Source: Nephrocerus scutellatus (Eukaryota; Arthropoda; Insecta; Diptera; Pipunculidae). Taken from it: a DNA stretch of 64,000 nucleotides. Every line of letters starts with the position of its first letter. Positions within the stretch are counted from its first letter, which is position 1. Of the stretch, positions 30,673-42,489 are shown one piece after another. A model generated the notes under the pieces. The model saw nothing but the letters and a program-made list of their open reading frames with translations. It ran no database searches and was not told where the DNA came from. The DNA is taken from the NCBI GenBank assembly GCA_947095585.1, contig OX352763.1, positions 50,200,329-50,264,328 on the forward strand, in the 5' to 3' direction. Position numbers and translations under genes: made by a program.

Positions 30673-31006
30673 TCTCTATAAAATAATTGAAACCCAAGCA
30701 AAATATAACTTTTTATTCAGCAAATCGTCAAGAATTGTATAAATCAACTATTTACTATTCACGAAGTCCAAAACAAGTTATAGGCTGATAGGTTGATACG
30801 TCGATAGGTTAAATTATAGATTGATAGCGTATTTTTTATTGTTTTAGAAATCTGGGCTCGAGCTCAAATTTTTTTCTCAAAAAACGAAATAAAGCCGAGA
30901 ATCTTTTGTTTAATTTAGGTCTATTTTTTTATTCACCCGGAGAACACCGAGTAAATGTAATGCGGTGTAAAAATATACGATGGGTACACTGGGTAACTAC
31001 ATTTGA

Positions 31007-31647
31007 GCTGTGTTCAACCACAAAAATGTCAGTGCAGAGCAGTGCAGAGCAGTGCAGGTTCATGAAAACTGTCAGAGCAGCAAGTTCAAGCAAAAACGTC
31101 ATACGTCAGATGTTAAAAAGAAGAAAACAAATTAAACAAAAATCCGTTCCCAGTCCCTGCGACGACGTTGTTGGAATGTTAAGCACAAAATCCTCTTCCT
31201 CCTCTTCATCTTTAGTCATAGAACTTTCAAACACTTGCGTTCGGAATTCTTCGTCTAAATATACATAGATTTAATTAAGAAATTATTGGATTAATATTTC
31301 TTTTTTATTTTTCTACTTACTTTGTTCCAAATTTAATTTGGTGTTGGGAGAACACTGAATTACTAGAGATTTCCCTTCACTCGACGTTAGCTCTATTCTA
31401 TGCATAATTTTAAAATTTTATTCAAAAATCACAAAAATATAATCGAATGAATGAAGCATCTGATTTTGACAGTTTTTACCTATCTGCACTAGCTCAAAAG
31501 CTAGTGCAGAATATTCAGAACTAGAGTACACTAGTTCAGCTCAATGAACACTAATCAGTGTAAGTCAGTGCAGAAATTTTCTCAATGAACACAAAAAAGC
31601 TACACTTTTCTGCCCAGAGTAGTCCAGTGCAGCTGGTTGAACACAAC
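31007..31647. mobile_element. MITE-like element 1 (641 bp)
   Basis: Imperfect 14-bp inverted ends GCTGTGTTCAACCA (31007-31020) and TGGTTGAACACAAC (31634-31647), flanked by TTTGA at 31002-31006 and 31648-31652, a likely 5-bp target duplication. Near the right end TCAATGAACAC occurs repeatedly, and GCAGAGCAGTGCAGAGCAGT near the left. No transposase. Superfamily not assigned. Confidence 0.6.
31070..31405 (-). other. Two-exon coding-like stretch inside MITE-like element 1
   Basis: On the minus strand an ATG near 31403 opens MHRIELTSSEGKSLVIQCSP, ends at a GTAAGT donor near 31315-31320, and after an intron of about 60 bp with a TATATTTAG acceptor an in-phase acidic segment follows (SSMTKDEEEEEDFVLN) to a stop near 31100. 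Not recognised. It could be captured exon sequence or chance. Confidence 0.3.
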
Positions 31648-31705
31648 TTTGATCTTACTCTCCCTTACGCTGATATTTATTTCAGTGAAAAAAATTGGAA
31701 ACTGT

Positions 31706-31996
31706 TGCTATATTGCTTTCAACAAAAAAATAAAAATTACAACAACAAACACATTGGATAGACCAGAAAAGGTTTAGCGTTAACCAAAAAAAAATTGTTG
31801 GTTAAGAAATATTTAACCAAATTTACAAATAAAATTATTCCCACCACCAGAGTCGAATTTTAAAAATTATATATGGATAAGTTGGCAAACACATGAAACA
31901 AAAAATTGACCAAAACTCGGTTAGTTTTTGCTGTTGCTTTGATCAGCCGTTAACCACAAAAAATACCTAACTCATTTTGTTGAAAGCAATATAGCA
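31706..31996. mobile_element. MITE-like element 2 (291 bp)
   Basis: Perfect 22-bp inverted ends starting TGCTATATTGCTTTCAAC (31706-31727 and complement at 31975-31996), with TGT on both outer sides (31703-31705 and 31997-31999). No coding capacity; several TTAACC motifs inside. Confidence 0.7.
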
Positions 31997-32474
31997 TGTG
32001 TATACACAATGCCGTGCACTGTTCACAATAAAAAACACAGAGAACAGAGTAAAATGACCCGGTTTGAATAAAAAAAAACGGCTCGGGTTGAATAAAAAAA
32101 CAGACCCATTGTTTTGTTGCAAGTGTTGTTGTTGCACCATACAAAAAGAATGGTAAATCACGAAAAATATCAAGATCTGTTAGAGGGGGAACCGATCAAC
32201 CGTAGATTGGTTTTTTAGAAAAAACGAACAATCATTAGAAATGAGAAAAAATCTGTCATAGATTGATTTTTTGACTTTGAAGTTATATGTTTTTTCCTAA
32301 AAAAAAACAAGCAAATAATTTGATTTTAATTGGTATGTGGCACATTTTATCATTCGATTTGTATTCACTGAAAGCCTGAGGTGACTTTTCTCGCTTTTCC
32401 TGTTCGATTTCCTCAGAACAACTGTCAGCTCCGACAAAATTGACTAAGAACGAAAACACGACATTAGTGAGTTA

Positions 32475-32780
32475 AGAGCCCAGCCCATAGAATCCGTTGC
32501 GTCCGTTGGGGCGAAGTAAGCAACTGACAGATCGATGAAATACAAGCGTTCTTATGGGAAGTGTCCCATAGGCAAAGCATGTGACGAAAACGACGCAAAA
32601 AGTTGACTAACTTTCAACTTTTCTCTCCGGCAAATGCTTTGACAGCTCTCTCTCACAACAGTTTGTTATTTGCCTGTACGACGACAACGTGTTCATTGAG
32701 TTATCTCTTTGCGTAACATACGGCAACGACAACGAATACGTCGACGCAATTGACGCAACGGATTCTATGGGCTGTGCCCT
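32475..32780. mobile_element. MITE-like element 3, PIF/Harbinger-type (306 bp)
   Basis: Inverted ends of 29 bp, starting AGAGCCCAGCCCATAGAA on the left and AGGGCACAGCCCATAGAA as the complement on the right; the inner 23 bp (32481-32503 and 32752-32774) are identical. TTA at 32472-32474 and 32781-32783 is the 3-bp TWA target duplication typical of PIF/Harbinger. No transposase. Confidence 0.75.
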
Positions 32781-32783
32781 TTA

Positions 32784-33308
32784 GAATTGGCAGCAGTGTT
32801 GCCAAAATTAGTTTTTCGCGTACCGCTTATATATTTTGAATACCTAAAAAACCATGCTACAAAAACAACAAAACATTACATTACAATCTAAATAATACTT
32901 TTTTGATTAAAAAAAATTTCTACAAAAAACTGAGAAAAGTAGTATTTATTTCTTCTATGTAATTTGTTTTAATTTAAATTTACATTAAAGAAAGTATTGT
33001 AATAATTATTTGTTCCTAGATTTAGTTCTGAAACCTAACGCCAGACGCAAAATTCTTGGCTGCTTTATTGCAGACAAGTTGTTTCAAATGATTCGAATTA
33101 AATTGTTCTCAACAAAATACAGCTAGAAATTTCCAAAGTAAAAACATATATGTATACTCATTTTACATTAAAAATATTGCAACACTAACATTTGCGTAAA
33201 ATAAAACACAGGAAAACAATAAAAATGAACTTTTGTGTGGTTGTTAATTATGGAAACTCACCAACTACCAATCTACCAACCGATTTTCATGAAATTTTCA
33301 ATGTATAG
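32784..33308. other. AT-rich spacer upstream of Scamp
   Basis: No conserved coding block. If Scamp has an untranslated first exon it could lie here or further right; no clear promoter was identified. Confidence 0.4.
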
Positions 33309-33319
33309 AATCGGCAGGT

Positions 33320-33603
33320 TAGGGCTCAGTGGAAAAGTGCATGGCTACTGAGCAGGAGGTTCGTGGTTCGGATCCCAGTAACACCAAAAGCATTTTTAAC
33401 AGTGTCCCACCTCTCGTCAATGTCTGACAAACGTCCGAGAGTAATAACTTGTCAAGGAAAGCTTCTCAATTCACCGTTCGGACCTGACATTAAACTGTAG
33501 GTCCCTTCCATTTAGGTGCAAAAATATACATGCACAACACAAATGGTCGCGAGAAGCTAGGTCTTTGTCGGCAACGGTCTGTCGCGTCGAATATTATTAT
33601 TAT
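33320..33603 (+). mobile_element. tRNA-derived SINE, copy 2
   Basis: Head at 33320 with box A GGGCTCAGTGG (33322-33332) and box B GGTTCGGATCC (33365-33375), tail CGAATATTATTATTATA to 33603. Flanked by AATCGGCAGGT at 33309-33319 and 33604-33614, an exact 11-bp target duplication, proving LINE-type insertion. Also marks the exact length of the SINE, about 284 bp. Confidence 0.9.
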
Positions 33604-33689
33604 AATCGGCAGGTGGATAATGGGTACAGGCTACAGTAGACCCCCTTCTCCCTTCCTGGGGGTGTCAAATGAAAAATGCCAATATCAGC

Positions 33690-34905
33690 CACATTTACAA
33701 AACTTTGACAAATCCGCTGGGCCCGATAGTTTTTCCCCAATAGTTCTGAAGAGGTGTTCTTCCAAGCTGGCATTACCATTGCGTAAGCTTTTCCATCTAT
33801 CATATTCTTCGGGATTCTTCCGGAGAAGTTGGAAAACATCCTTTGTCGAGCCCATACCCAGAAAAGGCGAGCCGTCGTCTCCTTCTTCGTACCAACCCAA
33901 AACACTTACAGCCATTCTTTCCAAAATCCGTTCTTTCCATTCTGATCAATTTTCAGCTCAAGAAATATCTTAAAACCAACGAAATCCTTAGTAACCGGCA
34001 GGATGGATTTCGTGGGCAACGTTCTACTGCTGATTTGATGGTATATCTCACCGAACAGTGGAACCGGTCTTTGCCGCAATTTGGAGAAAGCAAAGCTGTT
34101 GCAATTGTCTTTGCAGTAATTTGGAGAAAGCAAAGTTGTTGCACTCGATATTTCTAGGTCATTTGACAGAGTTTCGCATCATGCTCTTTTGTCCAAAATG
34201 CGTGTTTATGGAGTCGATGATAAAATGATTAACCGGATTAGAAGCTATTTTTTGGACCGTTCAATTCAAGTTGTATTGGACGGTTTCAAGTCTAAAGTTC
34301 ATTACTTAAATTCTGGCGTTCTCCAGGGGTCTGTTTTGTCCCCGACACTCTTCTTCATTTTTATTAATTATCTTTCGACTGCACTCTCAGCTTCTCATAT
34401 AAGTTTGAGGAACGTCCCTCCACTTCTCATGTGGAACTCAAACAACTTCGTATGTTAAGCTTGTTAAATTCTGACCTAGACAGCATAATAAAATGGGGAG
34501 AAATCAATCGAGTAGAATTTAACTCTTCCAAAACCCAATGCTGTGTCCTGTTGTCTAAGCGAATCCCAAATCTCATGCTATTATCCATGAATGGCACTTG
34601 CATCGAGGAAACTGAAAATCTCGCAATTCTCGGTATTTGCGTTAACTGACTACATATTTACCGTCGCCAAAAATGCTGCGAAATGTTTAGGTTTTCTAAC
34701 CCGGTGCAAGAAATATTTCATTCCCTCTGATCTGGCTACTATCTACAAGGCTTTTAAACGCCCTAAACTTGAGTACAATTGTCATATTTGGTCTGGTGCA
34801 CCTAAAACCACCTTGAATCAACTAGATAGAATACAAAACCATGCGATAAAACTTATCGGTGACAATAACAGCTGCCCTAACCAGCAGAAACCAGCACGGA
34901 ACCTA
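33690..34905 (+). pseudogene. CR1-like LINE, RT with FADD box deleted
   Basis: Same group as 26843-28061 but a different copy. DKSAGPDSFSPIVLKRCSSK and SSGFFRRSWKTSFVEPI open the RT at 33700-33860. DGFRGQRSTADLMVYLTEQW lies at 34001-34060, then a small duplicated GESKAVAIV/WRKQSC patch, SIQVVLDGFKSKVHYLNSGV and LQGSVLSPTLFFIFINYLST to 34380. The FADD box expected next is missing; text jumps to LNSDLDSIIKWGEINRVEFN (34465-34520). It ends RPKLEYNCHIWSGAPK and LDRIQNHAIKLIG near 34860. At least four frame changes. Confidence 0.85.
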
Positions 34906-35252
34906 CCACCAAAAAACATAATACTTTAACAAGAAATTCTACAAGAAGTTATTATAATATAAGTGTAAGTCAATAATCGAAAAATTTTATTTGTATTACT
35001 CAAGATTTAAATAAAAACAAAAACACATACTTATGTTACCAGTTTGAACAGAATTAAATTATATGGTATCCCTTAAACATAAATAAATTACACGAATTGT
35101 CTTAACCAAAACAAATTATCAATCGTGAAAAATTGAATATCGAATTCGTACCTTTTTTTCTTTCTTTCTCATACCGAATTAATTCCTTATTATTACTTAA
35201 ACGAGTGATATAATTGATCCTTTCATTCAATATAACAAATAATTTTTGAAAA

Positions 35253-36560
35253 ATGTCAAATCCAAATAATTTGTTACGACCAGCTCGTCTGGAACTGCCT
35301 CCAGAAAACGTTGCACCTCATGTTCCTGCTCCCGTTCCCTCTCTTGTGACACAGAGCCCCATTAACGATGACATGATTCAAGTCATTACTAGACTAGAAG
35401 CAAATTCCCTGCAAATACAGGGACGACAACTTTTCAATTCCTTTATGAATCCCGCAACGGATATAAATAATGACATAGACCAACCAATTAACTTAACAAA
35501 CGATAGAAATTTGTCCGATTTGGACTCTGGCCAACCCCATGAATCTAATTCATGGAAGAAAAGTGTCGATAGAATACTCAAAATTTACGAACATCTTAAG
35601 GGCACCCCAAAATATTATGGTATTTTATCAGTCATCAGGAACAAGATTACGGGCTACGCAGAGAGTCTTATAACACACCGCTAAATTGGGATAACATGTC
35701 CAAGTGCCTAACCTTGCACTACGCGGACAAGAGGGACTTAGGAACCCTCGAATACCAGATGACAACCCTGGTACAGAGTAGTAGCACGATCCCCGAATTA
35801 TATCAGGCAGTCTACCACCATTTGTCGCTTATCCTGAATAAGCTTGGATCCATGGATATGAGTCAAGAATCCATGAACAACATAACTCAGTGCTATCGAT
35901 ATAAAGCGCTCGATACTTTCGTGAGAGGTCTGAAGGGCGACTTGCCTAGGCTACTTAGCATCCGAGAGCCTGCCGACCTCTCACAAGCTCTTCATCTGTG
36001 CCTGAAATTGCAAAATGTCGATTTCCGGGCTCAGCATGCTAGCAATTCGCAATCCAGCACTCGGAAAACATATCACCAAACACCACCTCCAGTTCCTGTT
36101 AGGAGAAACAACCTATCTTACTCGGGACCAACACCAGTATCTGCTCCTAGACGCGAGTTTCACCCAGAGTTACTTCATAATCTTCGAAATTCTCAACCAC
36201 CTCAATTTTACAGGCAAGCACAATACCAACCATATTATCAATATCCACAGCAACGACCACCGCCAAATCAGCGTCCACTTCCTCCTAAGCCAATGGACAT
36301 TGACCACTTCATCAAATCCCAAAAGGTCAATTATCAAAACAGACCTTAGAATCAGCAGCAGTATGTACAGAAACGCTAACATTCTCAACAGGTCCACCAA
36401 CCGTATAAATTGCAGAGAGTTTACCACACCGAAGAGTCCGATCCAAACGAGAATACATTGGAGGAATATGAAGGCGAGATAAATCGGGAAGATCAAAATC
36501 ATGACCAGACATTAGCCGATTATACTGACGCAAGAAAAGACCCTTACCCTGACGAACCTG
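35253..36560 (+). pseudogene. gag: Errantivirus gag, frame-broken
   Basis: Particle protein. The first open part (35253-35684) starts MSNPNNLLRPARLELPPENV with a Pro-rich N-terminus and ends KYYGILSVIRNKITGYAESL. A second part, shifted by two (35696-36349), carries the capsid C-terminal region with CYRYKALDTFVRGLKGDLPR, then a Pro/Gln-rich tail ending PLPPKPMDIDHFIKS. No zinc knuckle, as usual in errantiviruses. The start at 35253 follows an A-rich leader. Confidence 0.8.
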
Positions 36561-36581
36561 AACAGCTCGACGACATCTAGA

Positions 36582-39500
36582 TTGAGGCCCTCTTCGCTTC
36601 CCTACTTCGAACACATTGCAAGAAGCGGAGAGACACTAAGATTCTTAATATATACAGGATACAATAAAGATTACGTTCATCCCCGTCTTATCAGGAACCC
36701 AATCTCGAATGAAAGAAGCTTTTGCGTTAAATCAATCGGAGGGGACGTAAAAATTACACACCATTCCTTCGTCCAACTATTTGGCCCTGATACAAATAAA
36801 TTTTTTTTTTATTCTTCCTAGCCTTATTTCATTCGATGGTATAATAGGCAATGACACGCTAAGAAAATTAAATGCGGTCATTTATACCAAAGAAAGTTAT
36901 ATGACTATCCACCCAAACATAATAATACCTCTCAAGCAGCATACTTAACAAAATATCAACAACGTTACCCTTAGAACATCTCACATGAATACAGACCAGT
37001 CTAGCAAACTTACTAGCATAATCAATGATTGCTCTAATCTTTTCTCTGACCCAGACAAAAAATTAACCTACACTACTACCGTGAAAGGAGAAATTCGAAC
37101 CACAACCAATGATCTCGTTTACTCGAAGTCGTATCCTTACTCCATGGCTCTTAAGCAAGAAGTCGAGAAACAAATAAACGAACTATTAGAAGACGGCATA
37201 ATTAGACCATCAAAATCACCCTATAATTCTCCAGTTTGGGTCGTCCCAAAAAAAAATGGATGCCTATGGAGAAAGAAAGTATCGCATGGTGATTGACTAC
37301 CGTAAACTAAACTCCGTTACCGTCACAGACAGGTACCCGATTCCCGAGATCAACAAGGTACTTGCCAACCTTGGCAAAAATAAATGGTTCACAATAATCG
37401 ATCTCAAAAGTGGCTTTCATCAGATCCCACTCAAAGCATCTGATATCGAAAAAACAGCCTTTTCCGTAAACAATGGAAAATTTGATTTTACTCGCTTCCC
37501 CTTCGGCTTAAAAAATGCCCCTTCCATCTTTCAAAGAGCTCTAGACGACATTCTGAAAGACTACATTGGAAAATGTTGCTACGTCTATATTGATGATATC
37601 GTCATCTTTGGAAAAGACGAGACTGAACACTTTTAAAACCTGGAAAAAGTGTTCAAAACCCTCGAGGCTGCTAATATGAAAATTCAGTTGGACAAATGCG
37701 AATTCTTCCAGGAAGAAATTGAATTCTTAGGATTTGTCGTTAGTAGGGAAGGCATTAAAACCAATCCCAAAAAGGTTCTGGCGATCGTTGATCGACCTGC
37801 CCCAAAAAATCATTTCTTGGTATGTCAGGGTACTATCAGCGATTCATCAAAGATTATGCCAAAATAGCAAAACCCTTGACATCCTTTTTAAGAGGGGAAG
37901 ATGGACTAGTGTCCAAAAATATTTCAAAAAACAGACCTATTCATTTAGATAAAGAAGCTTTGGAGGCCTTCAATAAAGTAAAAAGCTCACTTGTTTCGGC
38001 AGAAGTCATTCTGTCATACCCCAACTTTGAAAAAGAATTCGAGCTAACAACGGATGCTTCTGACTACGCCATCGGAGCAGTTCTGTCACAAGACAGCAAA
38101 CCAATTTCATTTCTTTCCAGAACATTAAATAAAACTGAGGAACATTACGCCACCAATGAAAAGGAAATGTTGGCTATTATATGGTCCTTAAAATCATTAA
38201 GAAACTTCCTTTACGGATCCCGGAAAGTGAAAATTTTTACAGATCACCAGCCGCTTACATACGCTCTAAGTAACAACAATACTAATAGTTAGATGAAAAT
38301 GTGGAAAGCCATATTAGAGGAGTATGACTATCAGCTCAAATACAAGCCAGGGAAAGCAAATGTAGTAGCTGACTCTCTTTCAAGGCCCCCTCCAGTAACC
38401 GAAATCCACTCGATGACCCCAACCGAACATAGTGACGATAGTTCTGCACACAATCTAATCCCCACTGTTGAAACGCCTATTAATGTATTCCGCAACCAAT
38501 TAGTACTAAAAATGGGAGAAGAAGACAGCTACCAAATTAAAAATCCATTTGAAAATTACACTACACACATCCTTATCAAACCAGAATACACAGAAATTGA
38601 TCTAATTAACATATTCAAAAGATATTTGAACCCTAACACTATCAACGGTCTTTTTACACATGAAGAAACTATGGGAAAAATTTAGGAAATTTATCCGCTC
38701 CATTTTAAAGACTACCGTATTAGATTCACACAAAAACTTGTAGAAGATCTACCTAACGAAATTGAGCAAGAGGAAAAAATCATAAAGAAACACCGAAGAG
38801 CTTATCGCAATGCTGAAGAAAACCGAATCCAGCTATTAGAAAATTTCTATTTCCCTATTCCCAAAGCAATAGTAAGCCGCTGTGCAACACGTAAGAAAAA
38901 TAAATACGACAGACATCCCAACAAGCCACACCTGAATCCTACACCCATCCCCAATTATCCAGGACATACCCTTCACGTTGATATCTTTTCCACAGTAAAA
39001 CAATTCGTTTTAACAGCTGTCGACAAATTCACGAAATTCGCTCAGGCTAAAATTATATCATCACGTTCTATCGAAGACATTAGACGTCCACTAAGAGATA
39101 TTCTATTCTTCTTTTGCGTACCTGAAGTTGTCGTTATAGACAACGAAAAAGCGTTAAATTCAGCATCTATAACCTCAATGATGGAGGACGACCTTCAAGT
39201 CAGAATCTTCAAAACTCCACCATATAAAAGTGAAGTAAACGGTCAAGTTGCACATTTTCACTCCACTTTGTCGGTAATTATGAGATGTCTGAAATCTGAC
39301 GGACCTCGACGGTCATTTGAAGAACTCCTAGAACGGGCTGTCAACGAGTATAACTTCACTATCCACTCAACCACAGGAAAGAAACCAATTGAACTATTTT
39401 ACGGACGAATAACTAGGCTTAATCCCGAACAATTCGAAAAACACGGTTAACTAATGTAGAAAAACTTAAAATCAAACAGGAAAAAGACAACAAATATCAT

Positions 39501-39690
39501 AACAAGAAAAGGAAACCCAACAAAGACTATCAGATAGGTCAAGTTATTTACGTAAAAAATAATAAACGAATAGGTTTAAAATTAACAGGCAGATATCGAC
39601 AAGAAATAGTTAAAGAGAATAAAAACTCTACAATAATAACCGAATCTGGAAGAACAATTCACAAGAGTAACATTAGAAATTAACCCTTTG
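36582..39690 (+). pseudogene. pol: Errantivirus pol with disabled protease and integrase
   Basis: Protease near 36630-36720 reads LIYTGYNKDYV where the family has a DTG(A/S) site, so the catalytic Asp is Tyr; its flap FDGIIGNDTLRKL is at about 36830-36870. RT: KYRMVIDYRKLNSVTVTDRY near 37275, DLKSGFHQIP near 37400, PFGLKNAPSIFQRAL near 37500 and intact YIDDIVIF near 37588. RNase H: TTDASDYAIGAVLSQD near 38050, FTDHQPLTYAL near 38235, KPGKANVVADSLSRP near 38345. Integrase: LHVDIFS near 38975 and VIDNEKAL near 39133 keep two Asp, but the Glu position in GQVAHFHSTL near 39240-39270 is Ala, and one Cys of the zinc site is Arg. Several frameshifts and stops, for example at 37634 and 38290. Confidence 0.87.
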
Positions 39691-40784
39691 CTTTTCAGAT
39701 GTGCCTGTTGCACCTGCCAAGCTACAGTCCAAATTTTGGACTTTTCAAATTCACAAATAATAACCTTTCACATAGGACAGACGAAAATACAAGACGGAAA
39801 CTTCAAACTTATGCACATCATCGACCTAGGACAGTACGACCAATTTATATCCGGAATAACCCCAATCCTTGATCTTCAATCAACCCATAACCATACAATA
39901 TTCCCTTTGCTATCACATGAGCTGAAACCAATTCGAAATCTTTTGCGTAACTTGAGACCGCGTATTACAAAACTTTCATTAAATTTCATTGGAAGTGCGT
40001 GGAAATGGATGGCTGGCAATCCAGACCATGACGACTTCGTCATCATAAAAGAAAAAATTACAGATGTTTTAAGAAATAACAACAGGCAAGTTATAATAAA
40101 CCAATTATATAATGAAAGAATAAATAATATCACTAGAGTTCAAAACGAGATACAAAAATTACTAAAAGAAGACAATAAACTAAACGTTGAAATCATGACG
40201 AACATTAAATATAAAATTAAACTAGTTAAAGAAGAATTAGAAAGTATCAATTATGCCATTCATTGGGCTAAGGCGTTCTATTACTAACCAGTTTACCGGA
40301 ATCATACAATTTGGAAACACTACCCACACCCTCAATGGCACATTCCTAATAAAATTCCACAACACCACCGTAACCGTCAATGGAAGATCGTTCATTTCCA
40401 GAGAAGCATCAATGGTAAAAGCATTACCGGCAGTACTACAACAAAGCCCTAGAGAAAAGGAGTACAGAGAGCTACTATCTTTTTATTTAGAATTTAGAGA
40501 TGATGTAAGACCTCCATATTAACAACACAAACAAACTCCGATTGCTACAAACAGAGAACGATATACATCAAGTAACCACCTACTGCCTCATCTCCTGCTT
40601 TGGAATATTAGCCACAATAGCCGTAATCTGCAAGTCTCTTCCTAAAAGAAATAGTACCAAGGTCACCATCCAAATCCCTGAAGAAAAGATCCGTGAAGAA
40701 CACCACGAACCAGAAATAGCTACACCAACCATCGCGCCCCCTGCGATTCCTCATCAAAGTTTCAATAACATCCCATATTTTTAG
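39688..40784 (+). pseudogene. env: Errantivirus env-like gene, frame-broken
   Basis: Envelope protein of the insect errantivirus type, related to baculovirus F. The part at 39688-40287 has a fusion-peptide-like LNFIGSAWKWMAGNPDHDD near 39975-40035 and then a long helical heptad region rich in Asn, Ile and Glu. A shifted frame at 40253-40522 continues the ectodomain, and 40542-40784 has a hydrophobic segment (CLISCFGILATIAVIC) followed by a polar cytoplasmic tail. No start ATG with signal peptide in frame; in this group env is expressed by splicing. Frame breaks near 40265 and 40530 make it non-functional. Confidence 0.75.
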
Positions 40785-40816
40785 CGATTGAGGACAATCG
40801 CATTTAAGAGGGGAAG

Positions 40817-41097
40817 ACTTAACACCAGCAGACGGTGTGAACGACACCTGCATGCACGAACACCAAATAGAACGGAAATGCTGACCAAGCGTCTGGCGCA
40901 TCGAGCACACATCAGAATAAACAAATCGTTCTCACGATAGCGAACGACAAAAAAGCTGAATTAGGGAATTAGTGTATAAATATAAGTTATTGAATTTTTG
41001 TTAGTCGATAAGAAAAATATCATTGAATAAAGCAAAAAGCATTCTGCCTTTCATTTTTTATACTATTCTTGTAGTGATTTAATTAACTTATATACAA
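40817..41097 (+). repeat. 3' LTR of the errantivirus (boundaries approximate)
   Basis: Follows the polypurine tract. Contains TGTATAAATATAAG (TATA box) near 40974 and GAATAAAGC near 41025 as poly(A) signal, ending about ATTTAATTAACTT. No second copy in the window to confirm the ends. Confidence 0.55.
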
Positions 41098-41099
41098 AT

Positions 41100-41788
41100 A
41101 CTTAAAGGGGTGATTCCTTAGATAGTTACGAGAAAAAATCGTATTGGGGGAGGGTGGGGTGATATATTATCTCTCCCTGTGTCGCACGTAGGGTTTAAGT
41201 GCGACCCCGCATCATTTCACACTACCAACATGATGGTCATCAAATTTTTTAAATTGTATTTTCAAATGCGATTATCTCGAAAAATGCTCTCGGAAAAGGT
41301 TTTTTTTTGACAAATGCAGTATTAAAGCCAATTTAATTTCCTACAAATCTATGGCACAATTTATATGCATTCGGCCAACAGGAGCAGGGTTTTAATTGAA
41401 AGTTTGGAAAATGAACGAAATGAACTTTTGACCTTACATGACTTCCTTATAACCCTTGAGCGCTTCCAGCTATAAGGTCACTGTTGGTCTTTTTTGAAAT
41501 AAAATTAAATCTTTTAGACGAAAAAATGTGCATTTTCATAAACTATTGAAGCTATAAAGATATGAAGGTCGTCCAAGCCAAGACAAGAAATTTTACAGTG
41601 TTTGTGCAGTTGGCCAACAAGAGCGATATAGTGCGGGTTGTGATACTACTGCTACGTATAAGAAGAGTTGCATGACTTCTCAGTGTTCCTGCAGCAACTG
41701 TGCAACAATATCACACATGGACCGGATGCCCCCTTACCACTTCACTTCAGTGCATAATCTGCTTCAAACAGACTTGCCAAGATTTGTG
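41100..41788. other. Spacer, probably 5' part of a decayed DNA transposon
   Basis: No open frame of note. Two similar phrases, GGCCAACAGGAGCAGGGT near 41371 and GGCCAACAAGAGCG near 41612, suggest an internal duplication. Confidence 0.3.
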
Positions 41789-42055
41789 AGTGGATATTAG
41801 AAAATCACAATCATGATCGTGCCTTCAACGGAAGGAATCTTTAGACAGATGAAGCAACTTTAAAGAATAACGGAGTGGAAAACTATCAGAACCTTCATAA
41901 TATGTATGAATTCAATCCACATGTTATTAAAGTAACATCTTCACAATCTGGTTTTAGTGTAAATGTATGGGCCGAAATAATCGGTAAGCGGTAATGGTCC
42001 TCACATACTACAAAAACGGCTAAAATTAAACGGGTCCCCCTGTGCTGGTGTATTC
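41789..42055 (+). pseudogene. Tc1/mariner-type transposase fragment
   Basis: One frame reads WILENHNHDRAFNGRNL, stop, TDEATLKNNGVENYQNLHNM, then FNPHVIK, SGFSVNVWAEIIGKR. TDEA holds the first catalytic Asp; NVWAEIIG is the conserved beta strand after it. GPHILQKRL follows in another frame. The second and third acidic residues are not present. Unrelated in detail to the DD41D element at 1-1077. Confidence 0.6.
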
Positions 42056-42123
42056 AAAAAAAAAACAGAAACTGTAGAACATGCAGCTCAGGCGATAGCA
42101 ATGTGCTGCCTGTAACTTTCTTT

Positions 42124-42178
42124 CGTTCTTTCGGGTTGTTTTAAAAATACATCAAATTTTGGTTGGCCCGAAAGAACG
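42124..42178. repeat. Hairpin with 12-bp perfect stem
   Basis: CGTTCTTTCGGG (42124-42135) and CCCGAAAGAACG (42167-42178) with a 31-base loop. Could be a minimal MITE or a transposon end. Confidence 0.5.
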
Positions 42179-42489
42179 TGCGATAAAATTGATGTTTTTG
42201 TCGGTGTGTTGGTAAAGCGGGAAAGAAATAAAAACATTTTGTATTTCGAGGTTATGTTACCTTTCACTCTGTCAGCGTCATTAATCCAATTAATTAATCA
42301 GATTAAATTACGAGTTAGAAGTGACTTTATTTTGTGATTAATTCGAGTTTTTAAAATCCATAATGGAACAATTCAAGAAACAGAGAGTGAGTCGAACAAA
42401 TTTAGTTGAAAAATTTAGTTTATTATGCGCTAATAAACTAAATTATATATTAGCATATAAGTTAACATATTAACGTACCAACCGATTTG

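Larger units (their letters stand above)
34930..41097 (+). mobile_element. Decayed errantivirus (Ty3/gypsy with env), 17.6/297 group
   Basis: Gag, pol and env in normal order on the plus strand, a polypurine tract AAGAGGGGAAG at 40805-40815 and one recognisable 3' LTR. No matching 5' LTR is found left of gag; sequence there changes into LINE remnant, so the 5' end was lost. Several enzymatic residues are destroyed. An old, inactive insertion. Confidence 0.85.

Noticed and set aside
33320..33380. A functional tRNA gene
   Set aside because: Box A and box B are present but no complete cloverleaf with acceptor stem was found, and the same sequence recurs with a body, tail and target duplication. 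It is a SINE head.
39688..40287. ORF3 of the 10.3-kb element as an envelope like this env
   Set aside because: No shared motifs: this frame has the fusion-peptide and heptad features, ORF3 has protease motifs and no membrane segment.
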